64,000 bases of DNA from Pelecanus crispus (taxonomy: Eukaryota; Chordata; Aves; Pelecaniformes; Pelecanidae), in assembly GCF_030463565.1 (NCBI RefSeq), contig NC_134655.1, positions 9,250,372 through 9,314,371 of the forward strand, given 5' to 3'. Each line of letters opens with the position of its first letter. The first letter of the stretch is position 1. The notes below the pieces were generated by a model. That model searched no databases, was not told where the DNA came from, and was given only the letters and a program-made list of their open reading frames with translations. A program made the translations under genes and the position numbers. This document shows, in pieces, positions 1 through 10,630 of the stretch.

Positions 1-2095
1 AGGAAGACATTGTTAGCACTGCCAAAATATTTCAGTTGACATTACTTTTTTAAAAACTTCAGAAAGGAAGCAAAACCCCAGAATAGTTGCTACTAAAAAC
101 ATTCTGGAGAAAGGAAACAAACAGTACTAGTTCTTTTTATGTTTTATCTTGTGTCAGGAGGTTTGGCATCAAGTAGTTGGAATTGAGAAGAACTTTCTCT
201 TCTAAAACTTTAAGATAGGGTTTTGAAATGTTTTTAATGTGTAAATCTTATGCAGCCTTTTAACCATGGTTATGTTCCCCCATCGTATTTGGGCATCTTT
301 CTGCACACAGTTAAGCATTTCCCCTCTCATTCCTTCCCAAAGAACACTGCCATTTATTTGCTTCTTTTCCCAAATACATTCAGGAATGACTTTCATATGA
401 AAGCTGCTGCATAACTTGGCGAAGTCAGAAGGAACAGACCATGAAACAAAACTTATTTTTGCCTGATTCAAGTTCTTAGAAAAATTAGTATGTTGTCTCC
501 TTTAAAAGAACACACACAATATTAAAGATTTACAGTTACTTCTCATTAAATTAGTCTTGCATTCTAAATTAACCACTGTTAGGTAACACTGTAACTCTGC
601 GTATCAGGAACATATTAACACTGGTGTTTGCTCGACCTCAATGATGCTAGACGCCCATCTCTTCAGCAAGTGCGTCTTTTGGAAGTTTCCTTCTGACTGA
701 GCATAGAATGGTAAACAGTGCAAAAAGGGAGAATTGGCATTTTATTGAAAACGCCTCTATACCTCATCTCTTGCGATGTTTGCCACGCAGTGAAGCTACA
801 TACAGCCCCAAAAGCCCTGTGTGTTAAGGCTCGTTTGCGCTTACCAGCTTTGTTAATAACTGTACAGCCTAACTTTTTTAACCACAAATTAACATTAAAA
901 AGAAAACTATAGCAGGACAGAGGTTCTGGTACCATGAGATATCTGCCCTTCGAATCTGGTTAATGATAAACAAATATATGACTACTAGCAAGCAACGAGC
1001 ACAATACTGCCCCAAAACAGGTATTGTGCAGTAGAGCCAAGGTACTTTTTAAAGATATATGGTTTGATTAGTACCTGTTGTGACATGTCAATCTACAGGC
1101 CAAGTGCAAAACACTTAACATCGACAACAATTTTAAAACTGAAATTGCCCATGTTGCTTTCTATAGTACCAAGAAAAATAGGGCTTTCTATGGAAAGAAA
1201 GATAGGTAATACTCTTATGCTCTCAATTACACATACATCTGAAAAAAACCCACAAACAAACCCAAAACCACCAATCACACAAAGCAGGAGTTTTTGACTG
1301 CCATAGCACAAGGGCTGGCAAGCATTATCATCTCCAAGAGTCATTTCTTGGTTTAAACCAACTAAAAACCTTTGCTCTGAAATGGCAGGTTTCAGCCTTT
1401 CAGCTGTGAACACTGAAAGAAGCCACACGCTTCAGAACAAAATTTAAGCCCGTCAGAAACGAATACTACAAGTGGCTTAAAAGTCTGAAAGCGAACCACG
1501 AGCGCTCGGGAATATTTTCATCTCACAGGAGAGGACTTCGTTTTACAGGAAAGGTAAAAATTACAGTTCAAAGGTGTCTTTGCTGAGCCACGGCGCTGGG
1601 CTCCGCGCTCCAGCAGCGTCGCGCCTCCAGACGGATCGAGCACATCAGGGCGTGAGTCAGGAGACGCCGGAGCCCCACCGCCACAAGCAGCCGCCGCCGC
1701 CGCCGAGCCCCGCCAGCCGCGGGGCCCCGCCGGCCGCCCCGCCGTCGGCGCCGCGGGTGACTGCGGGCAGGCGGGCAGCACCGCGGCCCCCGGGGATGCG
1801 GGGCTCCCACAGCGCTCGGCGGGCCCTCGCAGAGGCCTCCGGCGACCCCCAGACCGCCCCGGGAGGCGAAGGGGCAAGCGACGGGGGGACGCGAGGTGCG
1901 CCGTGCCCCGAGGGAGAGGGGCTGGGCCGGAGGGAAGGCCCGGGCCGGCAGCAGCCCCCGCCTGGGCACGCTGGCGGCGGGGACGGGGACGGGACGAACG
2001 GATCCCCGGCGCGGGGAGGGGCTGGGGGTGCGGGGACCGGGGCGCAGCCCGCCGGGATAGCCCCGCCGCCCGGCCCGGGCCCCACGGACACTCAC
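1..2095 (-). other. MTM1: Probable first intron of MTM1 (5' part)
   Basis: This stretch lies downstream, on the minus strand, of the consensus splice donor at 2095-2094, so it would be intronic if that donor is used. I read both strands for a myotubularin N-terminal coding exon and saw none. The open frames here are short and have no recognisable protein. Bases 1-1450 are AT-rich and unremarkable. From about 1570 the sequence becomes strongly GC- and CpG-rich as it enters the promoter island. Assignment to MTM1 rests on gene order only. Confidence 0.4.
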
Positions 2096-2233
2096 CGCGA
2101 CGCGGCCGCCCTCGCCGTCGCGGGCCCGAGTGCGGCGCCCAGCGCTCCCCGCCCCGCGCCGACCCGCCTCGCCGCTCACGTGACCGGCCGCGCCCGCTCC
2201 ACCCCGCGGGGCGGGGCGGCTCCCCGGGGCCCG
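2096..2233 (-). other. MTM1: Putative noncoding first exon, likely MTM1 exon 1
   Basis: On the minus strand the sequence reads GTCGCG|GTGAGTGTCC, with the last exonic base at 2096. This is a consensus donor inside the CpG island. The upstream limit is a guess, placed just inside the promoter motifs. No frame through it gives a myotubularin N-terminus. That fits the human MTM1 gene, whose first exon is untranslated and whose ATG lies in exon 2. In mammals MTM1 lies directly downstream of MAMLD1 on the same strand, and the same arrangement is seen here, about 14.5 kb from the probable MAMLD1 3' end. MTM1 encodes myotubularin, which dephosphorylates PI(3)P and PI(3,5)P2 on endosomes. The product assignment is inference from synteny. 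An unrelated minus-strand gene or a noncoding RNA would look the same. Confidence 0.5.
2176..2184. promoter_or_regulatory. Palindromic E-box (CACGTG), CLEAR-like
   Basis: The plus strand reads TCACGTGAC. The minus strand reads GTCACGTGAG, nine of ten bases of the GTCACGTGAC element recognised by TFEB/MITF and USF factors. It lies between the ZNF143-like array and the splice donor, so it is close to the presumed transcription start. Confidence 0.45.
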
Positions 2234-2343
2234 CCGGGAGCTGTAGGCCGCGGGGCCGCGGGGCCTGCCGGGAGCTGTAGGCCGCGGGGCCTGCCGGGAG
2301 CTGTAGTCCCAGCGGGGCCGCGGGGCCTGCCGGGAGCCGTAGT
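2234..2343 (-). promoter_or_regulatory. Four tandem ZNF143/THAP11-like motifs
   Basis: Near-identical blocks occur at 2234-2246, 2268-2280, 2294-2307 and 2330-2343. Read on the minus strand, the last two are ACTACAGCTCCCGG and ACTACGGCTCCCGG. Both satisfy the vertebrate promoter motif ACTAYRNNNCCCR, bound by ZNF143 with THAP11 and HCFC1. The first two differ only in the leading A (C instead). Spacing is 34, 26 and 36 bp, and the linkers are similar GCCGCGGGGCC-type sequence, so the array probably arose by tandem duplication. It sits just upstream of the putative leftward first exon. Confidence 0.65.
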
Positions 2344-2653
2344 CCCAGGCGCTTGGCGGCCGAGGGGCGGCAGCGGCGGCGGGGGCCGGGCCGCGGTGGG
2401 CGGCTGTAGCCAGCACCGCCCCTTGCCAGGCAGAGCATTCCTAAATGAAACAGCCGGGAATAAAGGCGGGAAGCAAAGCACGGGACGTGCGTCCGGTAGA
2501 AGGCAGATCACGGTGACCGATCGGTGGTCGTTAGTGACCAGAGACACCCCAGCGGCCCAAGCCTTCTGGATGCTCCCTGACTATAAATAAAAACTGATAA
2601 GAAGTAAAAGAATTGGTGATGTAGATGCCGGGAGGATTATTCATGTAAGATTT

Positions 2654-2676
2654 AAAAAAAAAAAAAAAAAAAAAAA
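2654..2676 (+). repeat. Poly(A) tract, 23 A
   Basis: An uninterrupted run of 23 A. The flanks do not show a recognisable retroposon body, so it may be a simple slippage tract or the tail of a decayed insertion. Confidence 0.8.
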
Positions 2677-3829
2677 TTCCTATATAAACTGGCCCGTTGC
2701 CACCATAGGAAGAGCAGCTGTGTACATCTAGAGGGCAAGGTGGTGATTCGGGGAGCCTTTGCTGTCCGATGCTGCGTGCTCTCAGGAGAAGGGAATTTGT
2801 GATATTATAAAACGTTGTTGATGTTATAAAATCTATTTTTGAGTTACAAAACAACTGCATCCAGCTTCTCCGGTGGCGTGGCTGGCCCTAACTTGTTCCC
2901 CTGCCAGCGGAGGAGCAATGCCTCTCCCTGCTCTCAGGACTGGATACAGCAGAAGAGCTGATCAAAGGAAAAAAAAAAAATATTAAAGTAAATAATATGA
3001 AACAAAAGTAACCTTGGGCTCCTTCGTGATCCCAAGCGATTAGGAGCTTCATACTTGGCTTAACCCAGATCTCCCGGCTCCAGCAGTGCCCGCCTCACGC
3101 CAGCGCGGTGCCGGCGCGAGCTCCTTTGGGAGGAACATCGTCACCTGCCACTTTGCAAGCGTCACACCAACAGCCAGCACCTCTGCTTTTCCGTATCTTC
3201 CTGAAAAAGTCTTTCTCCAGTTTAGTTTTGCCAGTCGTTTGTTGCCTATGAACAGTTACAGAAGAGCCGACTCTGAGCTGAAGGCACTTTGAGGTGAACC
3301 ATGCGTTTGTACCAGACAAGATGTACTTTCAGAAGGAGCCACAAGACAATCACTTCAAAATTAATTTTATTCATTACTTTTAGGTGTCTCCTTTACTATC
3401 AACAATTTACGTCTGGAATTCAAAAAGCTTTAGAAAATCAAAACCAAAAAACCACAAGGGAATTGGGCTGGTGCCTCTTATGATGGAAAAAATGTTTCTG
3501 GAGTAAAAAATATTTTTCTACAATAACCATGGAACTGTGTGTTTTACATTAATAAGCAGCAGAAGCAAGCAGTGAGCGAAAGCAGATGAAATGTTAGTTC
3601 ACCTCCCTCACGCAGGCAATCTTGTCTGTTGTCTTCTGGTACGATACGCCCTTGCTTCTGACACCATCCTTTCAGTAAAGACTAGCTAGTAAATTCTCTG
3701 ATGCAATTTTGAAGTCTTGCTTTGATTGAGTCTAGTATGGTATTTCCAACTGTAAATCATAAATCAACGTATTGGTTTATATATACTCATTTATATGTAT
3801 AGGTGTACATTTACTGGTTTACATATATG

Positions 3830-3845
3830 TGTGTGTATACACACA
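3830..3845. repeat. 16-bp perfect palindrome in TG/CA-rich DNA
   Basis: TGTGTGTATACACACA is its own reverse complement. It is an alternating purine-pyrimidine block at the end of a TA/TG-rich stretch that starts near 3776. Such sequences can form Z-DNA or a small cruciform. No gene is close. Confidence 0.6.
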
Positions 3846-4189
3846 GAGGATCCTCCTTATTCAATAATTTGTTCAAGGTTTCATTCAGATCACATTTTAA
3901 AGCTTTTTCTCTGACATCATGAAAACTAGAATGATTTTTTTTTTTTCTTTGGCCTTACTTCTGACACTTCATGGCTCAGATGACTAAAAGTGCTCTCCAC
4001 AAATGCTCCCATAAATTCCTTTCCATCAACTTTGTCCTAGATCTTTTCCAACCTGGCTTATGCCACTTGCATTTCGTTAAAAGACAAAGTCTCAAACAGC
4101 CTCTTGCTCGTATGACCGTTAATGTTCGCAACTATTATTCTACCCTAATCTGTCAAGTGAAATACTCTCCACCCTTGTTTGGTGACTGC

Positions 4190-5592
4190 CCTCTCCCTTT
4201 TTTACTCCTACATTTCTAACGCACCTACTGGCACATTTTCGAGGGGCTTTTCCTCACATGCCTTCCAGCTTCTGATAGATATTCACCAGGCCTTCCTCCT
4301 TGGGTCGCTCCTCTAGTCACTCTACGTTTCATCCCCAGATAACGTGTACTACAACCACAGTTCAAACAACAATTTCCACTCAGATTTTTCACAGCTGTGC
4401 CTCTTCACTGCAGATTGGCATTCCTAACTAAACTCTTGGCTTGTGTCTCTATTAGCTTCTTATGACTGTTCAGTGGGACTTTACCTTCTGCTGCACGGTC
4501 ACAAACGCCCCGTGAGTCCCACACCTGCGTGGTCAGATGCCCGAAGATGATGTGAACTGGAAGAAACGTGCTTTGAGTCACCTGGCTGATGATTCATCTG
4601 ATGGCTATTTGGATCTGCAAGAGCATACATTATTAAAGTTTTGTGTGTGAGTGGGGTTCTGGGGTGTTTAGGCTGTCTCTGCATTTCTGAGCCCGGTCCT
4701 CGTTCTTTGTATTGCAGCATATGGTGCCTGGGTCGTAATCAGCCCAGACAGCACACAAATACTCCAGCCTCCAATCCCTGGACCATCTGGATAAAAACTG
4801 GTTAATTGACAACCCTAATGTCATTTTAAGCTCAGTACAGTTAAAATAGTGTCAAGTCTTCTCCCACAAGTACTCTCTATTTATCTATTACACTATTATC
4901 TGCCTGTACGTAATCATCTTTGACTCAGACCTTTCCCTAGCCCTTTATGTGCAGACGATGTCTAAATCTGTCCATATAGCTAAAACTCCCATCTTCTCAA
5001 ATCTCAATTACTGCAACATCCTTTCCTTTGGCCTTGGAAAATATAACCTTGTCTTGCTCATACTTATTGAGAACACTGCTACAAAGACCATTTTTCTTCA
5101 TCTGTCATTTTTCACCGTGTTATTCCTCTCTTTTCATCCCTGTGCTGGCTCAGCCTACTCTATCATGTCGATCCTTACCTACGTGTCTTTACTTTGAAGG
5201 CCTTGGTAGCCTGTCTTCACCTTACTTGCCATTTCCATTCACTGCTGAGATCTAACCGCAGCTCCAGTCAGCTCATGATGCCAGTTTTCACAGCCCGCTT
5301 GCAATATGTTTAAACAGGTTCTTTTGTGCGTTCTTCTGGCTGCCTTTTATTTCCAAGGATCCTATAAACAGCCCAAAAGTTACTGATAATTTTTCTTCAA
5401 AACTCTCCTTAAAACTTTTCTTTCCTGTAATGTCTACAATCCAGGGTTGCATTTCTTTATGCTGCCTCTCCTGCCTGTATTCAGTTCTCCCATTTCATAC
5501 TTTGTAAAGCTCTCAGGGCAGGACCATCCTTTGTGTTGATTCTGATCCATAACAGGATCTTGTAGCACTATGGTAATGCAAATAATAAATAC
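4190..5592 (+). mobile_element. Ancient LINE remnant (L2/L3-CR1 clade), 3' part
   Basis: A plus-strand frame near 4995-5095 reads SNLNYCNILSFGLGKYNLV and then an N-T-A-T-K block. This recalls the LDYCNSLLxGLPKxLL...QNxAARL region of L2/CR1-type reverse transcriptases. It is followed by a decayed 'TPVLxSLHWLPV'-like stretch. The 3' end at about 5495-5592 resembles the consensus tail of these elements: a TTTGTAAAGCTCTCAGGGCAGG-type start, a 'TTGTAGCACTATGG' block and a final AATAATAAAT. The frame is broken throughout, so the copy is dead. The left boundary is uncertain because the similarity fades, and family naming needs a repeat library. Confidence 0.55.
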
Positions 5593-6460
5593 ATATGTGG
5601 AACTGAGGTGCCAGGGAGAACCTAGGTATCACCATCAATCATGAGATTGATGACAAAAAAGTGTAATTTGGGAGCATAACCATACCTGATAATAATACTA
5701 ACTTGTTTTCCTACTATTCTGGAGAGTGGGGGGCAAAACTAAGTGGAGGTGGGGAGTCTGCATCTTTAAATCAGGCTCATAGGTCAAGTTAAAGATGGTT
5801 TATATCCATCTACCTGGCAACAATTTTCGCTTGGTTATAGTTGCTGTTGTGACAGATAAAATAGAAAAGACAATGTAGTGCTAAACCTATCATACATACA
5901 TAGGTATGACTGTTCACATGAGTACTTTTTTTTCCCTTTTATGAGTTAGATATTAGAAAAGATATGGTATATCAATGATTCTTTTGCTTTTCTAGCACTG
6001 CCACTTACACCTTTGTTTCCTGTTATTGTCCTTTGTTTGCTAACTTGATGTTTATTTTTGTCTCTGCTAAATAAAGACTGCCAGGTTTAATTCCTTCAAG
6101 CTGTACTTTAAGACCTCTTTAACCTGTTTCTATCTAGCTTTTCCCTCAATTAGCCTAATCATTTCTTTATCAAGTAACACGTTACCAAATAAAACACATA
6201 GCACCCTAAAAAAAAAAAAAATCTGCCCCTTGCTGCTTGACTCACAATAGCAGTAAGGTGAGTTATAAAAGAGCCTAGTTGTATTTCTGCAACTCCCAAG
6301 GGCTGGGAATAGCAATTGTGCTTTGGGAACCAGTTTCAGAAACGCTGGGTGAATGTACATACTTGTTATTGTGAAATCAGGCAGATGCTAGCTTTTGGGT
6401 ACCTGCATTTTGCATGCACAGTACTGCTGTCACCAAAATCTGGCACAAGGCAACTGAAGC

Positions 6461-6501
6461 ATACATATACACATATATGTATATATATACATATATATGT
6501 T
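6461..6501. repeat. TA/CA-rich simple repeat with inverted symmetry
   Basis: An irregular (TA)n/(CATA)n block of about 40 bp in which ACATATATGTATAT-type sequence reads much the same on both strands. It is a simple repeat with no associated gene. Confidence 0.7.
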
Positions 6502-8847
6502 CACATCTGCTGTGACTAGTAGACAGATACCTCCTATTAGATGCTGATTCTTTGTCTTCAAAGACAGAGAAAATTACTATCAGGTACTTGCTGATTCTAT
6601 ATTTAGGTAGGAAAAAACCCCATTATTTTCTCCATGCAAATATTAGAAGTAGTTAGTATGTTTTATTTGAGAAATAGCTGCATTTTACAGGAAGGCAAAC
6701 TCATTCTCACATGTATCATACCTAATTTGCATAGTAAGTAAAAGGTTTTAAGAGAACTGGAACGAATTTGGATGAAAAGAACCAAACAAATGGAAGTTAG
6801 TAATATCCACTGAATTACCAGAACTGTTAGTGGACTTCATTTTAGTACCATCAGAGCAATGCCCCAAATCAAGAGAAATAGAAGAAAATCCTCTTAAATT
6901 AAATAGCACACAAAGAAATAAGCTTCCAGTAGACTGAAATGTAAATTGCAATAGAAAGTTACCTGTTAAATGTGTAAATATAGCTCATAAACCAGAAGAA
7001 TCTTCTAGACTAATAACTGTTAAGTGCTTTGCTTTTGCTCTGTGCTCTGAAGTTCTCTGAAGGGCTGAGATTTTCAAATTCCAAAAGAACTCTCGTGATA
7101 CAGGGCAGCTGAGACTGCAGCAGTGAAGTGGTTGAAGTTAAAATACCTTGTAAAAGCATAGCACATTGGCACTGAACAGTTTTATCAGAGTAAAAAAACT
7201 GTGTAAGATGGACCCTCCAACACCCTCCTTCTATTGTCAAGGTCCACTCGTGTACAACTTAAACTACAGTAGCGTCTGAATCACTTAAAATTCAGCATGT
7301 AAGAGTTGTTTTAAGCATTATTTTAAGTATGCCGATGAACAGAGATGGGCTGACAGAACAGAGTTAATAAATGCTCTATTCAGAAATACTCTTGGTTTTA
7401 TAGTACAAGAGTCACGGCAGCTGATAGGGCAGGAAGGGAAACATTTTCAGCACCATTTACGACTCACAGTGGAATATATCTGTGCATTTTGCAAACACAG
7501 CACAGCCCCTCTCAGCTGCCATCCCTCAACAAAGAGGAGTTAGCTTTAAAACTCGGACAAGCTCCAGGCAGCAGACTGTGGCTGCTGAACACTGAAGAAT
7601 CCCAAGGTCACAGGACCAGCCAGAGAGCCTGCAGAAATATCAGCACTGGGAAAGCCCTTCCTCTTTCCTCTTTAGAAACCTGCATCGTTTAGATCAGAAC
7701 ATATTTTTTGCTTGATTTCCATGATAGTATTTGGTGTCATATTGTGAACAGAAGTGACTGCTTATGCAGGATAGGAAATCAATGAGTTGGCAAGCTGTTC
7801 CAGGCACCACTACCCACCAGAGCTTTACTGATTTCTCGCTCTAAAGCCCAGTTGATCCATTAATTCAGAAGAAACTCTGCATTCTCAGGTGTTGGAGATG
7901 AACTTCACGTTGGATTCAAGCCTGTGTCAGCAGAGGCTGCCAGTGCATAGCTAGAGGAATTGAGAATATAGTTTCTTTTGGGTTCTCCAAAGCTCATGCT
8001 TTATTGATTTTGGTTTAATTCAAATTTCCCCTGACTATGTTTTGTAGGGAAAATGGATCTAATCTTGTTATTCTAAGGTGTTATTCTTTATAATAAAAAA
8101 GAAAACCCACCACCATTGTCAGTTTGCCTAAATATGTCATGGTGGGGAGAAGAGAAACTGGGTTTCAGATGCAATTTTCTTTCCCATTGTCAGAGAAAAT
8201 TGCCATTTATTGGCAGGATTAAAACCAACTGGCATTCATGGTGTTAGCAGGAATCTCCATTGCAACAGTCAACAAAGGTTTTTCTCCTGACTCCTGTGGG
8301 ACCAAGGATCATTCCTGTGGGACTGAAAGAGCCATGCTGCTGTGGATCAGCTAGCCTGGCTCATCTTTGCACTCTGGTGAATAGGAGAAAATCATTTTAT
8401 TATGAAGCAGAATTTCTCTAGTTGATCTAATGAGTGAAACAAAACCCCTCTCAGCTCTGCAAATCACTGAGACAAGTGGGGACTTCGGAAGCCCTGAATA
8501 TCACATCAGATGCTGATACAGGTTTCTTCAGACAATTAGCAAAGCTTCAGGCAGCTACCTGAAAGAAATAATGGCTTTTATTGGAGCTAATGCAGTCATT
8601 TCTTCCATGAAGCTTCTTGTGAATAATTCTTGCTGGAAAAATTGTACATGATTTCTTTTCATTTATATTTTAATGGAATTTATTATACAACAGCGACCTC
8701 CATTCAGGGTTCAGAAGATCAGAGTACTTACAGTAATCTTCACAGCACTTTGTATCTCCAGCTACAGCTTACATTCACAGCATGAAAAGAATAAGAAGTT
8801 AATGTACCAAATCAGAAAGTCTCTGTGTGGCAGTGTTAATCTCAGTG

Positions 8848-8975
8848 TTGAGTTATTATTTATTAGTAGTATTATGGTGGCGTCTAGAGACCAGGGCCTC
8901 ATTGTGTTGGGTACCGCATAAAATACACAAAGAATGTATTTGCTCTCTAGAATAGCTCACAGTTTAAGTCTGAGG
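8848..8975 (-). mobile_element. Ancient L3/CR1-type LINE 3'-end fragment
   Basis: The sequence runs TTATTATTTATTAGTAGTATTATGG, then a 'GAGACCAGGGCCTCATTGTG' block, 'GGTACCGCATAAAATACAC', and 'ATAGCTCACAGTTTAAGTC'. This is the reverse-complement layout of the tail seen at about 5.5 kb: AATAATAAAT, cost-of-tail block, 'GGGCAGG' and 'GTAAACT'. It is probably a second, unrelated insertion of the same old family in the opposite orientation. It is short and highly diverged. Confidence 0.5.
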
Positions 8976-10454
8976 ATGATTTGAGGATGTGGACAAGAGA
9001 TACTACAGCTATCATTACTGCCACAGCCAGAGGCAAAACTCTTTTCATGCTTATTGTGGATGCTGACACCGGGAATAAAATTACCTACTGACAGACAATT
9101 AAAATGAAAACATTATTCTGGGATCAGACCTCAAGGTGCAAGAAGATGAAAAGCGCCTCCCTGTCTGATTTCATGCCAGGCCAAGCATGGTTGCAGATGG
9201 TGTCTTGCTACATTCTTGGGGACATTAGCCATCCATAAGAAGCTCAAGAGGTGTCAGGCGTTTGCGCTTCTAAACCAGTCGATCATGGAGATGTCCGCAA
9301 GCTGAAACTGTGGGTAAAATGGTGAAACAGTTACATATCCCCATGAGTTAGAGCGTGCTGAAAAAGCATGCGCCTGTGATGGTAGGTATGCATGTGGCTT
9401 AGCATGTTAGCTTTTGGCATAGCAGCTGGAAATGTGGGCATGTTTTCTGGCTTACACACTGGTAACCATTCCGGGATGCAATGACCTTTTTTTTGCTACC
9501 TCTAGTAAATAACATTTGGCTCCTCTCTGTTGAATGCTCTATTCATATCACAACTCACTTCTAGCCAGGGTCCTCCGAGAATGAGTCTGATGCAATCATT
9601 TCTCTGTGTGTCTAGGCACCCCCACACACCAGATCATTTTGAACTGTTGGTTAATTGTACCAAATTCAAAATACACTAGGGGTCTCAAGATAATTAAGTT
9701 TCACAGAATAGACAGCCAGGGAGAAGGGGGTTACATTCCAAATACTCACCAGTTCACCTCTTACAGCCTTGGATTCCCATCAACCATTCTTTACAGCCAG
9801 ACGTGGCAGTCCACAGGTTATCATCATGTGTGTGAAGGACTATGTTAAGAAAATAAAGGAAATATATAGGTGTGTGAGGAGATACAAAAAAACCCCAAAC
9901 AAACCCCAAAAAAGCATACCTTAGTCAAAAAGTCAGAACAGCTATAAATGCCAGATCTGTAAGAAATCAATTCCGCTGTTTGGGGACAAACTGGTCAAGT
10001 AACACGTTAAGCTGAATTGCAAATCCAGGAGCAGATACCCTCTTGGAGTACTCATGTAGCTGAAAAACATGAACTCAGTCTCTGAGTGGCTGCAAATAAC
10101 TACAAATGCACAATTGCCCACAGAAATTGTGAAACATCAACAAAACACTAATTTTCCAGGTAGGTTCAGAGCGTGGCCTGAAATTCATTGATGTAAAAAT
10201 TAATTTCCCTTTTCAACTAGGGATTGGGTTCTCAGTCACTCAAGCAGCAAAACTCAGCCTGTTGCAGCATTTACAAGTATTTAGTTTAATTTTTTCTTTG
10301 GATACTCAGTCACCCGCCGCAGGCAGCGGGAACTGCTGCTTTTGGCCTGAAAAGGCCAGCTGTAGGCTAATCTGCTTTGCGTGGCCTGTGCTGTGTGGGG
10401 AGCGGGTGCTGCAGGAGGCTGCTACGGTACCAGGAGGCTCTTTGATCTGGTTGA

Positions 10455-10630
10455 CACAGCAAAGCAAAGACATGGGACTAATAGTAATACTTGGCACTTT
10501 ACAGTCCTAGCTGCTCAAAGCCCTTTATCGGTGTTAACCAATTACCCCTCAAACTATCTCTGTGGAAGAGGGACTGTCTCAGTTTTATGGGTAGGTAAAC
10601 TGAGGTGCAGAGCTTGGCTGGGACACTAGC
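10455..10630 (-). mobile_element. MIR-like ancient SINE remnant
   Basis: The stretch contains 'AATAGTAATACTTGGCACTTTACAG', then a 'CAAAGCCCTTTATC' block, a 'CAAACTATCTCTGTGGAAGAGG' block, and 'GGTAAACTGAGGTGCAGAGC'. These follow the reverse-complement order of MIR/CORE-SINE consensus: cactttaca, agcgctttaca, caacccta-tgaggtagg, gaaactgaggcacagag. The tRNA-derived head is not clear. It is a decayed copy shared in type with the 15.07-kb element. Confidence 0.5.

Larger units (their letters stand above)
1570..2450. promoter_or_regulatory. CpG island promoter
   Basis: About 0.9 kb of very GC-rich, CpG-dense DNA is set in AT-rich flanks. It contains GC boxes (around 2208-2219), an E-box (2176-2184) and four tandem ZNF143-like motifs (2234-2343). 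It also holds a minus-strand splice donor with the perfect GTGAGT intron start at 2095-2090. Long open frames run through it on both strands, but they are compositional: Arg/Pro/Gly/Ala-rich with no domain. The arrangement fits a housekeeping-type promoter firing leftwards. A divergent rightward transcript is possible, but no plus-strand gene follows it. Confidence 0.8.

Noticed and set aside
1..2095. MTM1 exon 2 (start of myotubularin coding sequence)
   Set aside because: No minus-strand frame resembles the myotubularin N-terminus. The intron probably continues beyond the left edge.
1518..2590. Long overlapping open frames (about 280-340 residues) on both strands in the CpG island
   Set aside because: All are Arg/Pro/Gly/Ala-rich with no domain, exist in several frames at once, and are explained by high GC lowering stop-codon frequency. 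The region has promoter features instead.
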